The notes beneath the pieces are model-generated. The model saw only the letters and a list, made by a program, of their open reading frames with translations. It ran no database searches and was not told the DNA's origin. From Diploscapter coronatus (taxonomy: Eukaryota; Nematoda; Chromadorea; Rhabditida; Rhabditidae), in the NCBI GenBank assembly GCA_964036155.1, contig OZ038423.1, positions 3,239,249 to 3,303,248 on the forward strand: a DNA stretch of 64,000 bases, written 5' to 3'. Positions 1 to 13,000 of the stretch are shown here, piece after piece (within the stretch, counting starts at the first letter, position 1; the number at the start of each line of letters is the position of its first letter). The position numbers and the translations under genes were made by a program.

Positions 1-683
1 AGAAAAATACCAACCAAAACAATTTAAATTAATGGGCGAGTTGTTTGGACAAAAATTGAAGTTGATATCGGAAAACTATTAGGTTTGAATATTTTGAAAC
101 GAGTTGTATCAGTGTGCTGTTTGGAGCAAAATTACTTGTTTTTGAAATCTCAATGTGCTGGGCAAGTTTCAAATGAAGTACTACAAGTAGGACTCCTAAG
201 TGGATATGCCGAATCTCATTTTTGGATCAATTTTGTACATGAAAGATGCTCTGGGTTATAAATAAGATTTATGTGAAAGAACAAGTAAAAAAATTCCCAG
301 ACCCAAAAAATCCGTCACCCAAAATGAACACATTTTTGAAAACGAAATGTTGGTTGTGTGTGTGTGTGGCTATTTTGTCCTGATTTTTGGCACAGTACCA
401 TTTCATCAGGTTTATCGTTGATCTAGGTGGTGCTATTTGAAACGTTTTGAGTTCGAAAGGGTACTTCTTTCCCAAATTTTTGCAAAGGGGCGAAACTTGG
501 GGACCCTAACTACAAGTGTTAATTTAGGCGAAAATTAAAGTAAGTTTCAAAAAATTTCAAATCACTTACTTTCGCAAAATTGATTTTCTGTTGGTAGCCG
601 CGTGTCGTCAATTATTTCTTAACTATAACTTTGATAAAATTTGAGATCCAAAATTTTTTAAATTAATAAAGAAAAATTTTCAG
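1..683. other. Intron or upstream part of the MFSD8-like gene
   Basis: AT-rich sequence with no convincing coding frame. It ends in a good splice acceptor (TTTTCAG at about 677-683) that opens the first visible coding exon of the transporter gene, so most of it is probably intron. The 5' exons of that gene are either here in a form I cannot recognise or left of the window. Confidence 0.5.
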
Positions 684-2451
684 GCTCTGCGCCGCCCGGC
701 TACTACCTGCCCTCGCCGGACGTGGTCGCGATCGTCATCTGTCTGCTCGCCAAATTCGTCCAGATGTTCATCTACGCCAATATCGAGACGTAATAGTTGC
801 ATTCATTTTTACTGGAATTTTAGTCAATAACGTTGAAAAATAATCTAATTTTCGTGTTTTTTTTCATTTTAATCATAGTCAGCGTAGAAAGTGTTTGAAG
901 TGAATTTTCCATGAAGTCTTGCAATTTTAGCCGTATCTTGAGTAGAACTCTTAGGAAAAGTCATTAAAGACTTATTCTGCGTAAATGACGTTTGAAAATG
1001 TTTTAAATTGTACTGATTTTACCGTATTTGAATAATGACGTTCGATAGCATTCAATGTTTCCAGAATCGGTTCGATGTACACGCAGCACATGTTCGGACT
1101 GAGCAAATCCGAAACCTCCAATTACAACTCGATGCTGGCTGCGGCCTCAGGCGTGCTTGGATTCGTCTTCCTCGTCTCCTACATGGTCACTAGATGCGGG
1201 AGAAGGTTAGAGGGATTTTAGACAGCGATAATAACCGAAGTTACATTCGGAAATATAGGACACGATTTATAAGCAACGATTTTTCTTCATATCTACGCTA
1301 CTAGACCTAGTAGAAGAATGAAATTTCTCAGAAAAATAAGATTTCGACCTCGGTATTTTTTAAAATCAGCCTAAAAAGAAACAATTATCGATTTTTTCAA
1401 AAATATTGATTCTTGATATTTTCAGAATCGACAATCGCTACGGCATAATCGTGGCGATTTGCTTGTGCATGTCCTTCCTCGTCGTCACCTATCCGTACTG
1501 GTTCTACGACGATGTGCCTGCTAATGACGGTGGGTGAAATTTGACAAATCAATGAGTTCTCGATACACGTATTGATTTACTAAAATTATTCAATCACTCG
1601 TGTTTCAAGAAATGCTTCGATGAAGGAAAATGAAAAATATCATTGTTTTTCTTTGATCTTCGAAAAACTAAATATTATGTATTTCATTTGTTCAGAATGC
1701 TTCGAATCGTGGTGCTCGATGACGCGCCGCATCCCGCAACCTTTGTACACGACAGCCTACATTCTCGTGTTCGGCATCGGTTTCGCTATGGTGAATGTTC
1801 ATCTCGGTCCGCTATATAGCTCGGTCAGAATTTTTTTAAATTTCGATTTTTCAAGATGAATTGCAAGATTTTTATTTTGAAATTTGTAAATTTTCCTATT
1901 TACAAATCTTTCTTGATGAAATTAGAAAGAAACTAATTTTGAAAAAAATGCAATTTTGCAGATTCTGGGTCCGCGTCGACAAGGCACGATGGTCGGCGTG
2001 AACACACTGTTCGCGGGACTTAGCAGAGTTCTCGGGCCGTTGCTCGTCACCGTCATGTTCTCCAAGTACGGACCCGAGTCCATCTGGATTTTGCAGGTTC
2101 GAATTTTTCTTTTTCTCTTAAGCACTTCTTAAAATTGCATAACTTTCACAAAATCGATATTTCATTCCTTGTTCAATTTATATTTTTGTCTTTTTTCCAA
2201 ATATTTTGAATTCTTAATGCTCGAAAGAAACCATTTTCGATAATTCTTTAAAAGATTCAAAAATCAGCATTTTCCAGATATCAGTCTGGCTGGTGCTTCT
2301 CGGTGCGATCATCGTTTTCTTCGGTCGCCTGGCGCCAATCACCTACCTGGTCATCGCGAAGAACATCGACAACGTCAATCACACTGCCACAGGGAGTTCG
2401 GCTGAGGGCGAGAAATCGAAAAATCCGGACGAAAAACAGCCGATGATTTGA
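684..2451 (+). CDS. MFSD8/CLN7-like major facilitator transporter (3' part)
   Basis: Six exons can be read at about 684-791, 1065-1206, 1427-1530, 1697-1824, 1962-2097 and 2278-2451, with GT donors and CAG acceptors. They encode several hydrophobic helices. The segment LGPRRQGTMVGVNTLFAG followed by SRVLGPLLVT is the kind of loop-plus-helix seen in the MFSD8 branch of the major facilitator superfamily, which in animals are mostly endolysosomal multipass transporters. The product ends in a hydrophilic tail rich in Glu, Lys and Ser that terminates ...KQPMI. The N-terminal half is missing because the gene enters from the left edge. Family assignment is fairly sure. Substrate and exact orthology cannot be told from this sequence. 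Confidence 0.8.
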
Positions 2452-4491
2452 ATTTCGAACGAAATGAGACAGACAACAAGCACCTGTATTCTAATTGACA
2501 CGTTTCATATTTCCATGAGCAAAGGGAATTATCATTCCTACTTGTTTGAAATTGCAATTTCGAAAATATTATATTTTGAACAAAAGCGCATTTTTATGTT
2601 GAATATGCATTTTTCAACATTTCAAAAATAACATTTTTCAATGAAAAAGTGCAATAACTCCTTTTTCCCTTTAAAATGCATCTTTTCAAGTTGTAAAACC
2701 ATTTAGTTTTTTTCTTGAATTGCTTATTTTTCAACGAAAAGATGCAATAATCATTCCCTCATAACTCCTTCAAATTATGACAATTTTTCCATGATAAAAT
2801 TTCACCATCATTATTATTATGTCACTTCCACAATTTCTAAATTTTCACACGTTTTCCATTAAATTTTTCTACTTTGTATGCTAGAGCAATTTCATTCATA
2901 TTTGTTGAGTTTCTAAATTCCATAGTTTAGTCCAAACTTTCATGGATTTCTTTGCTTGATTTTTCTTGTACTAATTTCCTGTAACCTAACAATTTCCACG
3001 ACATGCGGGTTTTCTGATTTCAAATTGTGATTTTCGCCGATGCAAACCAGGGTCGTTCATTTGCGGCTGAAGGTACTTTGTTGCCAAACGCCATTTCTTC
3101 CCTTTTTCTTCTTATCCTACCTTATTTCTGCTTTGGTAACAAAGTACCTTTAGTCCTCATTTTCAGTTCGCATTCATCTTATTTTTGATAATCAGGACTT
3201 TTCCTAGATATGATTGATTGTTTTTTCGACGCAATATTAGGTAATTTTTATAATTTTCCAATCGATTGATTGATGAATAAAATATTTATTTCCGTACAGC
3301 TGACCATGTCAATATCAAGTTGCAGTTGCCGTAGAAGCGACGAAGGACTTGCCAATAACAAAGAAGGGGAGAGTTAAGGTGCGGCACGATCTAACTTGTG
3401 TCAAACGAGATTTGCTATCGCGATCCCAAGGCAGTTACGCCGCTGTTCGCGTTCTCACTCTGACCTTACCATCGTTCCTTCTTTTCATTCTACAAAAAAG
3501 CGTAACTTTCAAATCAGCCTCGCATCCTCTGTAGTGTGTTATGGCGCGATAATTTGAGTTAATAAAGATTTTTGTCTATATTGCCAGAATTCTTAGAAGT
3601 GATGATTTTGATTAAGCATGAGGAAATGATTTTGGTAAAGTAAGAGTAAGGCTTATGAAGTGTAAGAAATTCCGACTTCATGAGTATTACAACTTGTTGT
3701 AAACATTCTTTATTGAATCTTTGGAAAACTTTAGCTTGATATTTTTGTAGTGTATTGGTGTTATACATGATGTAATTTCTGAAAATGTGGACGATCTGAA
3801 TATGAATTCGTCTAGTTTGCAGTTTTATTACATACCTTATTTATGTTGTTCCATAGAAAATAATTAATTTTTCGTCATATTCTATTCTTCCTTGGTGATT
3901 CATCACTAAATGGCTCTCGAGATTTCAATGAAGCTTTCGAAAGGAGGTTTTACGTGTTCCGAAGAAGGATTCTTCAGATTTTTATGACATAAATTACAGA
4001 ATAATGGATAGCAGGAATAATAACAACAATGCTAAAAACACATTCTTCTTGCACCAAAACCTGAAACTTATCTAATCTAAGCAGGAAAGTTAAGGTTCTA
4101 AAATCAGCCTCATATAGAAGTACTGGAGATTTCTACGTCATTTCACAGCTAAAAATGATGCATGTCGTCGATTCAATTTTGTTTTCTAACGTTGAGAAAT
4201 AGTCTGCTGATCTTTCTTCGTTGTTTTCCCTAGGAGTACACGCTCTTCTACGTCATTGTCTCTCAGCTGCTCGCCTGATGCTGGAACTCAAATAGCTGCC
4301 TACTGGCCAGTCAATTTCTGCGTCTCTCCTCTCTAGCAAGCAAATATCGATCGTTGTGCTCTACGTTCGCAATGTTTTGGCTTTGAACTAATTGTCTAGC
4401 ATTTTGAGAGTTTGGAACTTTCATCCATTTTATTTTCATTTTTTTCTTTTTAATAAATGAAAAATTGTTCACTTTTTCAGGATTGCAGTCC
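2452..4491. other. Intergenic region
   Basis: AT-rich spacer between the transporter and the first membrane-protein gene. It holds a foldback element at 3065-3156, a weaker inverted sequence at about 3303-3500, and from about 4040 the outer part of the large inverted duplication (mate at 14040-16178). I see no coding region. Confidence 0.5.
3065..3156. repeat. Foldback (MITE-like) element
   Basis: The arms read GGCTGAAGGTACTTTGTTGC on the left and, as reverse complement, GGACTAAAGGTACTTTGTTA on the right, with a pyrimidine-rich loop containing CCATTTCTTCCC. Loops containing a variant of CTATTTC/GAAATAG recur in other foldbacks of the window. Confidence 0.6.
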
Positions 4492-6065
4492 ATGCAATTG
4501 GTCTTCGTTCTACTATGGACAAGTTTAGCTAGCATTGTTCCATCGAAGCAGGATGAAGGATATTGTAGGCACAATCTCTGTAATAATCTTTAATGTAGAT
4601 TTTCAGTTGGAGGAAGAGGAGGAGCCTCTGCAACGAGATCACCGTCATTTTCTTCGAGATCCAGACGCTCAGGTTGGGGAGGAAGTTCGGATTCTAGCAG
4701 TTTAGGAAGATGGTTTACCTCAAGTAGAACCTCACCAACTAACTCTGGTACAAGAAACTCCAAATATATTCCACCAGAGTAAGAATTTTCAATTGCTTGA
4801 GAAATCTAGATGAACATAATCACATGATGTTTCTATTTCAGACCCCAAGAAAGCTTCAACAAGAAATTCCGCGAATCAGTATTCTCTGCTACGTCGAATG
4901 GTTTGATCAAAACTGATCCCGACACCTATGTTGCTCGTAACGGTCGCACTTACTTCAAGTAAGATATCTGTTCAATAACTTTGATAATATCTTTTTTAGT
5001 CACGATGAAATTATCTATTACAAAGGAGAAGAAAAAGATGGAGGCTTCAATCTTGGTACTAGGTAAAGGTTATGGCTTCCTCAATATTATTACCAATTTA
5101 CTTTCAGCATTGTATCTTTTCTGAAGCTTATAGCCATACTCATTTTGATATCTTTGGGCATGTTTATCTTTGCGCTATGTTTGAGCGCGTACGTGGCTGC
5201 AATAAATCCAAATATGGCCAGGTGTGAGTTGAGAGGTAAAGGCTTCATATCTTTTTTTATTTTTCAAAAATCGCAATAAATACTTTCTTTACATTAAAGT
5301 GAATTCCTAAATTATTCCTCAGCATTACCTTTGAGGATTAAAATTTCGATTAACTCGTTATTTAGTCCACAATAGTTCATAAAACTAACTAATATCTTAG
5401 GCTTAACACAAAACGATTTGTATCGACTCGGAGCGTCTCAAATTCAACCTTGGTCACGACGAATGACTCAAAACTCAACGCCCATTCAATATCCAATCTG
5501 TCCACCAGATCCACAAACACGAATCATTCGATCATCAGTTCCACTATCCAGAAGATCTCCAAGTCCTGAGCAAGCAAACCACACAAACTCAATGGCAACA
5601 TGCATAGGACCATCATCAAGGTAGTATATCATGAACAACTTAACCCTGAAGTTAAAGTGATGGGAATATTTGACACTTTGAACTAGAATTAATTCAATTT
5701 TGGTCTTAAAACGATGATGAATTTAATTGCAGAAGAACACCTAGTCCTGATCAAGCCGGAAGAATTGAAGGTCAAGACCCACTACCAATATACATCGATC
5801 AGCCGCCAGTAAGGTCACCCAGTCCTAGTCCAGCTGAAAATGTGGCCTATGATGATCCACCTCCAATGTACATCGCGTCTCCCCCGTCATACGAAGATTG
5901 TGTATCTCAGAAGTAGTCCAAGTTCAAAACGCGTTTTTTTCAAAATTATCTCAAATTTATTACGGGTCTTTGAACGACAACATTTCATTGCCATTTGTTG
6001 ATTTTTTTAGAGAAATTGAATAAAACTTGATTAAATCATCTCAGTGTCAGTGCATGCTAGAAATG
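4037..6065 (+). repeat. Left arm of about 2-kb inverted duplication
   Basis: This stretch is similar, in reverse complement, to about 14040-16178. Both outer ends can be seen: the 5' flank (CATTCTTCTTGCACC here) and the 3' flank (GTGCATGCTAGAAATG here) recur in reverse order at 16178 and 14040. The arms carry one membrane-protein gene each, with its upstream region. Confidence 0.75.
4492..5916 (+). CDS. CX-family-like type I membrane protein lacking the CX module
   Basis: Exons at about 4492-4564, 4607-4778, 4842-4958, 5000-5062, 5108-5235, 5401-5622 and 5734-5916 join in phase. Order of parts: signal peptide (MQLVFVLLWTSLASIVPS), a Gly/Arg/Ser-rich stretch, the family motif (ESVFSATSNGLIKT...DTYVARNGRTYF), one TM segment starting SIVSFLKLIAILILI, and a proline-rich cytoplasmic tail ending PPSYEDCVSQK with a PPxY motif. 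It is the inverted-repeat partner of the minus-strand gene at 14181-15735. The two exons that hold the Cys-rich CX module in that gene are collapsed here into one short exon (NHDEIIYYKGEEKDGG) with no cysteine pairs. The frame stays open, so it may be a functional domain-loss paralogue. An acceptor 11 nt before the ATG fits trans-splicing. Role unknown. Confidence 0.7.
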
Positions 6066-6537
6066 CTTCACAGGTCATAATCTAAGAGAATCTAGTTGTA
6101 TCTGCACTATGAGAACTCTATTTAGAGCTTGCGTCATAAAGTTAGAGTCTTTAAAAATAACGAAAAATTCAATTACGAAATAGCGCACTTCGTTCGTACG
6201 CACATGGCCTTTGTCGGTGACCCTTATAAGCCCAGAAATGCAGCAAGTTTGCTTTTGCCGTAGCCAAGCTCGTATCGATTCCTATTTTCTTCCTTTCTTC
6301 ACTAACTCATGGCAGTAACTTTATAGTTTAGCTTATTTAGGATGAATGATTATTCAACTTCCTTGACATTAAAGCCATAGACACTTCTTACTTGCCATCT
6401 GAAACTTTATCTATAATTTTTGCATAAACGCTTAGAAGCATATTGGGCTTTAGCGTTTTTTTGTCTCTGAATTTCGCGTTGTCCAGTTCGCTTAGTTCAG
6501 TCAACCTCTATAATATTTATTTCAGATCTTCTGATAG
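5917..6537. other. Intergenic spacer
   Basis: 3' flank of the inverted-repeat arm followed by the upstream region of the small gene at 6538. No coding region seen. An acceptor (TTATTTCAG) lies about 12 nt before the next ATG and is a likely trans-splice site. Confidence 0.5.
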
Positions 6538-7102
6538 ATGAAAATCGCTTTATTATTCTTAATATGCACAATTTTGATTAGCTTTGCATCATCAAAAAGT
6601 GGTAGCAGAGGAAGTTCAAGCTCTCGGTCTAGTTCAAGATCTTCGAGTCGTTCCAGAAGCTATTCTAGATCCTCATCTTCTGGCTCACATTATTATTATG
6701 GAGGCAGTTCCAGTTATAGCGGAATTGGTAGTGGTAGTGGTAGTGGTGGAGTTTCGTAAGATAGTTTTCATTATTCAATATAAAATTAGCTTATTCAGAT
6801 CGGAAATTGGAATAATAGTCGTCATAGTGGTCATTGTTATCCTGATATGTTGCTGCGTAGCCTGCTCTGAGGAAGAAGAACAGGATAAGAATAGTAAGTT
6901 CTAGAAAGCTTCGTTTTTAAAAATTCATTTAGATACAACCCACCAGAAAAGATTCGATAACGATGTCGAAAGATGCGACGAAGAAGCTAGTCCTGATCAA
7001 ACACCAGCTCAAATGTTTACGAGAACAAGATCGCCAAGCCCTGTCCAAAAAACCTACCCAACTGCTCCTCCGAAAGAAGCCCCACCAGTTTACGAAGTAT
7101 AA
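6538..7102 (+). CDS. Small Ser/Arg-rich type I membrane protein with PPVY tail
   Basis: Three exons (6538-6755, 6799-6893, 6933-7102) join in phase into about 160 residues. They encode a signal peptide (MKIALLFLICTILISFASS), a low-complexity Ser/Arg/Gly/Tyr segment, a TM helix (EIGIIVVIVVIVILICCCVA) and a short acidic then proline-rich tail ending in PPVYEV, which contains PPxY. It has the same plan as the neighbouring CX-family genes but no CX module and no NTYII motif, so it is a minimal relative. The palmitoylation-prone CCC at the membrane exit recalls Cys-rich membrane exits of the full-length members. Role unknown. The structure is simple, so the model is fairly secure. Confidence 0.7.
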
Positions 7103-7968
7103 CTATCTCAAAATTTCTGCTGTGATTTCAAATTACGGGTATTATTTAGTTATTTTCAATAAATACATTTTCTGAAAGAAACTTGTCCAAATGTTGGTTT
7201 CGCGTAAGTAAAAGTGAATGCATCAAGTCTTTTTCTCGGATATGATAAAATCTCATAAAAAGGGTATGCAAAAAAAAATTAGGATGTGTAGTTTTGTCCC
7301 AGAAAAATACCGTGTAGAAATTTATCCCACAACTGATATATGCTGAATACGCATCCAACAGCATCTCCGGTTGAGCCACCTCCATCATACGACGAGGCTA
7401 CCTCTTCAAAGATAGCTCGGTCAATAGGATTTATTGCTTAGAGCATTCTGAATGTTAAAATATAACCATTTTAAAGATTTTCCTTCCATTAAGATCATCC
7501 ATGAGTATGTAGATATCTTCTTTATAATAATTATCAGCTGCTTATTTATCTCTGGATACAGCGTATCTGTAATTTTACTCCATTACATGACCCTCATATA
7601 TTCGAATGAACTTTGTAGTTGTCATATGTCGTATTCTGGTCTCACACAATCCGTGGACATCTAAAAATATTCTAAGTTCGTCATTAAAATAAAAAGTATA
7701 TAATTGGTTCGAATAAAAACCTATGAAAAGAACTCCTCCATGTTCATTATTCGAGATTTCTAAAGAAATTAGTCGCGAAGAGCTTCAAGAATCATTAGCC
7801 CGCGCGGGCGAGCGGAGAAAATGTTTATCGCCCATATTTGTATACAATGAAGAGATGTTCATCATAAACTTTCAAAATACGGCTATTTCTAAACTCACGT
7901 TCCGGAATTTATTGATTCAAAAGAAGACGTTCTCTTACCTCTCTTCGTCTTCGAAATATTGATTTTCG
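7103..7968. other. Spacer with an orphan PPPSY tail exon
   Basis: Mostly AT-rich. At about 7352-7441, after a CAG acceptor, one frame reads SPVEPPPSYDEATSS and ends in a stop after ...SIGFIA. This looks like the last exon of a family member (PPxY tail), but no upstream exon joins to it in phase. It may be a relic of a lost paralogue or an alternative last exon. Confidence 0.4.
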
Positions 7969-9597
7969 ATGAATTTATTATTGATCGTACTCCCTTACCT
8001 GTTCCTGATACCAATATCTTTAGCAAGGAAAGCAAGTAATCTATTTATGTTATGATATTTGCCATGAATATCGTTTAGTAAATGGTAGAGGAAACCCCGG
8101 TGCTCGAAAAGGTTTGACCAGCAGTTATCACAGTTTCAGTTCTGGAACGAGCAGCACCACCAACCGAGGCGGTAGCTGGTTCGTTGGAAGCGGGCACAAA
8201 GTCACGAGGATCGTTCCGCCAAAGTTGCCAACAACAACGACAAAGACTCGAATGTGTTAATCTTTCAGGATCGACTACGAGTACTCGAATCAATTTCGCA
8301 CGAATGTATTCTCACCGAAATCTGAGGTTCTTACTAGTATGGCGACGATGAACATGTTCACCATCAAAGATTCGACGTCTTCGTTTACGTATGTCTCAAT
8401 GAAGTTCAAATGATTTGTCACGTAGAATCGATTCAATTTTCGATCCACATGCATTAATGGTTTCTAAAAATTCGCTGAAGAAAGGCAGATAAGTATCAAA
8501 ATGGAGTTTCAGCTACAACTCTCGCATTTACTTCTGGGGCACGAGCTACGTTCGAAGTGAAGGCATGCAGAGGTGTCGATACGTTTTCGATAATGACCGG
8601 GAAGAGAAAGAGAAGCTGCAAAGAGAGCATGACAAAGCCGTTCGAAATCGTGACCGACTGGCGAATGAAATGGCGTACAATTTGACGGCCTCCAAGTTCC
8701 TGGCCAACATCACGAATGCAGCAGAGAAGCGACAGAAATGGAAGGAGTTCATTGAGAAAAGGGTGAGAAAATCGCATTTCAATCTGGAAATACCTTCTTT
8801 TCATTTTCAAAATGACTGCCTGATTTAGGAAGAACTGCACAAGAGAATGAAAGAGTTCAAAGTACCTCCTGCGCCAGTCTACGAGAAAGGAAACGCTAAC
8901 ACGGCCGTGTCGAAGGTGGACCTTGGAAAGGTCGGGATTATCGATTAATTTATTTTATTTGGCAAAGATTTTTCTTCAGACTCAATTTGAGAACGGCACC
9001 AGAGTGCGAGAGATCAGCTTCGGATGCAAGAACGTTGAAATGTGTTGCGGACTTCTATGTTGCGAGAGAAAAGAGGAAACCGTCTGTGAAGGAGATTGCT
9101 CGATCAAGTGGGGTCCAATCACAGAAAAATTGCTGATTATTTGTTCAGCTGGGGCAAGATTCTCGGTCTGATCACTTGCGGTCTGACGATACTGTTCGGC
9201 ATCTGTAATTGCATACGAATATGCTGCGAGAACGATAGCAAGCAGTACGGTAAGCGATTTTCAGAGGAATTGGTGCTGGTGATTGATATGTCTAAAATTT
9301 ATGTTTTCTTCAACTTTTAGCGAAATGAAACCTGAAAAACTGATCTTACGTATCGATCTGTATGTGCAGCACAGCATTTATCAGAATTTATCTTGATGAG
9401 CTTGAGGAATTTGCTTGATACCAAGGTTTTCAGCTGTAGTACAAGCTACGACGACAAACACCGTTTCTGAGCAGATCAAGGGTTTGTCCAGTCCTCCAGC
9501 CGACGTTTGCATGCCAGCTTCAGCTCATTCAACACCACGGCCTACCTATGCAAGACAAAACTCGAGTCCTCAGTTTTTACAAATCGTGCAAAGTTAG
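7969..9597 (+). CDS. CX-module type I membrane protein
   Basis: Eight exons join in phase: 7969-8035, 8079-8253, 8269-8388, 8513-8762, 8829-8930, 8980-9107, 9149-9249 and 9434-9597. Parts in order: signal peptide (MNLLLIVLPYLFLIPISLA), a Gly/Ser-rich stretch, the family motif (TNVFSPKSEVL...), then the Cys-rich module. The module runs YFWGTSY..GMQRCRYVFDND, a charged helical insert (EEKEKLQREHDKAVRNRDRL), and FENGTRVREISFGCK with CCGLLCCE and CEGDCS. A TM helix (KILGLITCGLTILFGICN) and a tail beginning AVVQATTTNTVSEQ follow. The cysteine layout fits the nematode CX module family, assigned from memory of that family. Extracellular role unknown. The tail has no PPxY, only a PTY. Confidence 0.8.
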
Positions 9598-9742
9598 CAG
9601 AAGCCCATATTAGTTTTACTAATTCATGAATTGAAATGTTCCAAATTGTAATAACTCCTCCCTAAATTAGGGATCTTCTATAATTTTTTCACTCCCCACA
9701 TTTCTTTTCCGATAATCAACAGATTAATTGGAGCCTGTAATT

Positions 9743-10010
9743 TTAACCATTTATTCTTCTGATCCCAGTATTTATAAAACGGGTATCGTTATCGTATTTC
9801 AAAATAATGCTCGTTTGCCGTTTGATCACGAGTTGATCTTCAGATTTGTAAATATGAATTTGTATCGAAGTAATAAAATTGTTGTATTCATGAAAGTTTG
9901 AAAGACAGCTTGGAAACCTTAAGCCCTCAAACGATGTGAAATAATGTGGTAAAATATTCTCTTCTCTACACAGTGGGACACTAGCCTTACAAGATCCATG
10001 AAAAACTCCG
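9743..10010. repeat. Degenerate half of a TTGGAAACC-type foldback
   Basis: At about 9918-9980 the sequence CTTGGAAACCTTAAGCCCTC followed by GTGAAATAATG matches one arm and the core of the foldbacks at 52292-52390 and 59953-60064. The other arm is not clear. The surrounding bases hold nothing else. Confidence 0.4.
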
Positions 10011-10013
10011 GTG

Positions 10014-13000
10014 TTAACTCTCATTGTACTTGCAAACGCAGTACGGGCAGGCGGTGTCAGCTTCTACCTCGATGATCGAATTCGCTTCTTTCCACCAAAC
10101 ATTTCTACAAAAAATACTCAAAGGAATAAATTTCAAAAGCAAGTATCAATATAAAATGAAATACGCGATTCAAAATTAGCACGCTATAAATGCATAGCAA
10201 TTTTTAAAACGATACATTCAGTACAGGTATTGGAAATAATTAAAAAAAAAAACATTAAAACATTAAAGCTTTATTGAATCATTTGATAAAAAAGTAACCT
10301 CTCTAGAATACAATTAAAAAATGAAAACTAATATGCATTTTGCTTCGTAACATGAAGATGCTAATTGTGGAGTGTGAGGAAGTAGATATTATCTACAGTA
10401 TACTCTTTGCAACTCACTTTTACACACGCCCCGCTTTTCTTTTCCCTCGCTATTTCTTTTCTCCTCGCCTCTCCGGAAAAGCGTAGAGAAATAGAGGCGG
10501 GGCATAGGGGAGGCAAGCTGCAAAGACTACACAGCATTTACCTCCTCACGTTCCGCAATATATTGCTTCAAAAAATCGCGAGTGAGGCTGTTCAGTGTAA
10601 GAATTTCATCTACCGAAGGATAATATCTAAATTGATTGCAAATTACAAATTTTTAAATTCAAATTAATAAAACCATACTTCCGAATAATATTGACAAATT
10701 CTTTCATTTTTTTCTCGTATAATTCCATTAGTTCAGGAATTTCCTTAGCCCATGTAAGATATTCGTTAACGATTTCAAATACTTGTTCTTTATCACCATT
10801 GCTCATCTGAATTAATAGCGAATTAATTTTCGAACTAACAATAAGAATATTACCGATTTATCATCTTCCACCGAGTGCTTAACGCAATAAATTTGGCGTT
10901 TGAACTCGGTCCGTGTTTCAATTAGAATTTCAAACTCATCATCCTCTTCTCTATGCCTCTTCGCTTCTGCAACAATGTCTTCGATATTTGCCTAAATTAT
11001 ATCATATCCATGATAAATTAAGCTAATGTTTTGATTCGAACATCCTTATGCGGGCAACCATCATATTGAGTCACAATCGATGCACTATTTCCGTTTTCGA
11101 CTTCTACATCAGTTACATGAAGAAGGCCGTTTTGGTCTATTTCGTATATCATCTAAATTTGTCCGTCTTAATCGTCACTTTCAAGCCCTCTTTAATGAAA
11201 TAGAGTACCTGAATTTTGTATCCTTCCCTGCTGTTCTGATTTTTCAAGTTTAATTTAATGTTGCCGATTTTGAAATTGTATTTGCACTGTTTTCGCTCTC
11301 CTTCATAGATATCGGTATTAATTGATTCTTGATTATCTACTATTGTTTCACTTAATTGAGTAACCTAAATCAATTTGGACTCTTGAGGAAATGTAAATAT
11401 TCAGCACTTTACACGGATATTTTGTCCCTCTTTCAATTGCAAAATTCATTAAGTCTCCACTAGTTCTTTGCCCTATCGATAACGGAACGATGTCATTGAA
11501 TAGCAATTGAATTCTATCGTTGGATGAAGCGTTCAAAAATGAATTTGCAACGAGAGCTGCTCCTTTCGCCACAACTTCGTCGGGATTATGTCGATTCCTT
11601 TAGTTAATTTAAAATAGTAATTTGCAAAATTATCTTTAGTGAAGAAATACCAAATCTTTTCATCCCCAAACTTTTCCTTGAGCAAGCTTTGAACCATTAC
11701 TATGCGCGTTGAGCCACCTGCTAGTATCTAAAATTTATAAATCAACTTACAATCGATGACGTTATTATAACTTACCACTTTATCGATATCATTTTCTTTT
11801 AGACTAGCTTGATTTAACGCCTCATTGACTATATCAAGTGTGCCTCGAAGGACTTTATCGCACAATTCATTAAATTTATCACGGCTCAATTCTAGCTCCC
11901 AACCTCCGTCCGAAGCGGCTCGATCTATCTAAATTGAAGTTTATTGTTCTAATGGAATTTAATTAGTATATGTACGCATATAGTTGTCGTTTCATAAGAA
12001 GACAACGTAAGCTTTGCCTCAATGCATATTTCGAGCAGACGTTTCATCATTCTGGTACTATTTTTGGGAAACTCTTGAAAATTATCTAGAGCATATTCCA
12101 TAATGATTTTGTCGATATCTTGACCGCCTAAATTGATAATGCCTGTTAAGTATCCTTTTTATATATAAAATATATACCCAAATGCTTATGTCCTGCTGTT
12201 GACAAGACTTCTATTTTATTGGTTCCTTCGCATCTGACAATTGAAACATCGAAGGTACCTGAACAGTTAATATTTGAATGATGCAATAGTTGTCGAATTT
12301 GTAAATCAAAATTAGGAACTTCATTACTGTAACTACTGGATTTCATACGAAGGATACAAAGTAATTGTATTCGTTTTAATTTAAAGTTTGAAAACTGATT
12401 GGTAAACTAACCGCCCCCAAAATCGTAAACGAGAACATTTTTCATCCCTTCATTGTAAACTCCATAAGCAATTGCAGCGGCAGTCGGTTCATTAACCAAC
12501 CGAATCACTTCGATTCCGGCCAATTTTGCCGCTTCCACCGTTGCGTGACGCTGACGCTGGTCGAAGTTTGCAGGGACTGTTATGACTGCTTTAGTCACTT
12601 CTTTGGTAAAATATTTCTGAAAAAAAGATTAAGTTTTAATATTCATGCAAAAACGCGTATTTGATGCAATTTACCTCTGCAATCATTTTCATCATCTTCA
12701 GAACTTCTGCAGAAATTTCTTCAGCTGACAGTTCTTTTTTTGTGCCTTTATGTGCTAATTTTACAAGCGGTTTCCCCTAGAAATATTAAGACCCGCTAGA
12801 AATTTCGAATTATTTCTAACTTGAATATCGACGACTTTAAATGGCCATGATTGCATATCACCTTGTACAGATTCATCGTTGAATTGTCGACCGATGAAGC
12901 GCTTGGAATCTAAGATTTGGCTGTTTAAATCGATTTCAATTATACCTTGTTCATATTAACCGTATATAACATTTTCAGGTGGAGTTAATGATCTGACTGC

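Noticed and set aside
3303..3500. Weak inverted repeat around GAAGGGGAGAGTTAAGG
   Set aside because: Pairing is too interrupted to call an element with confidence.
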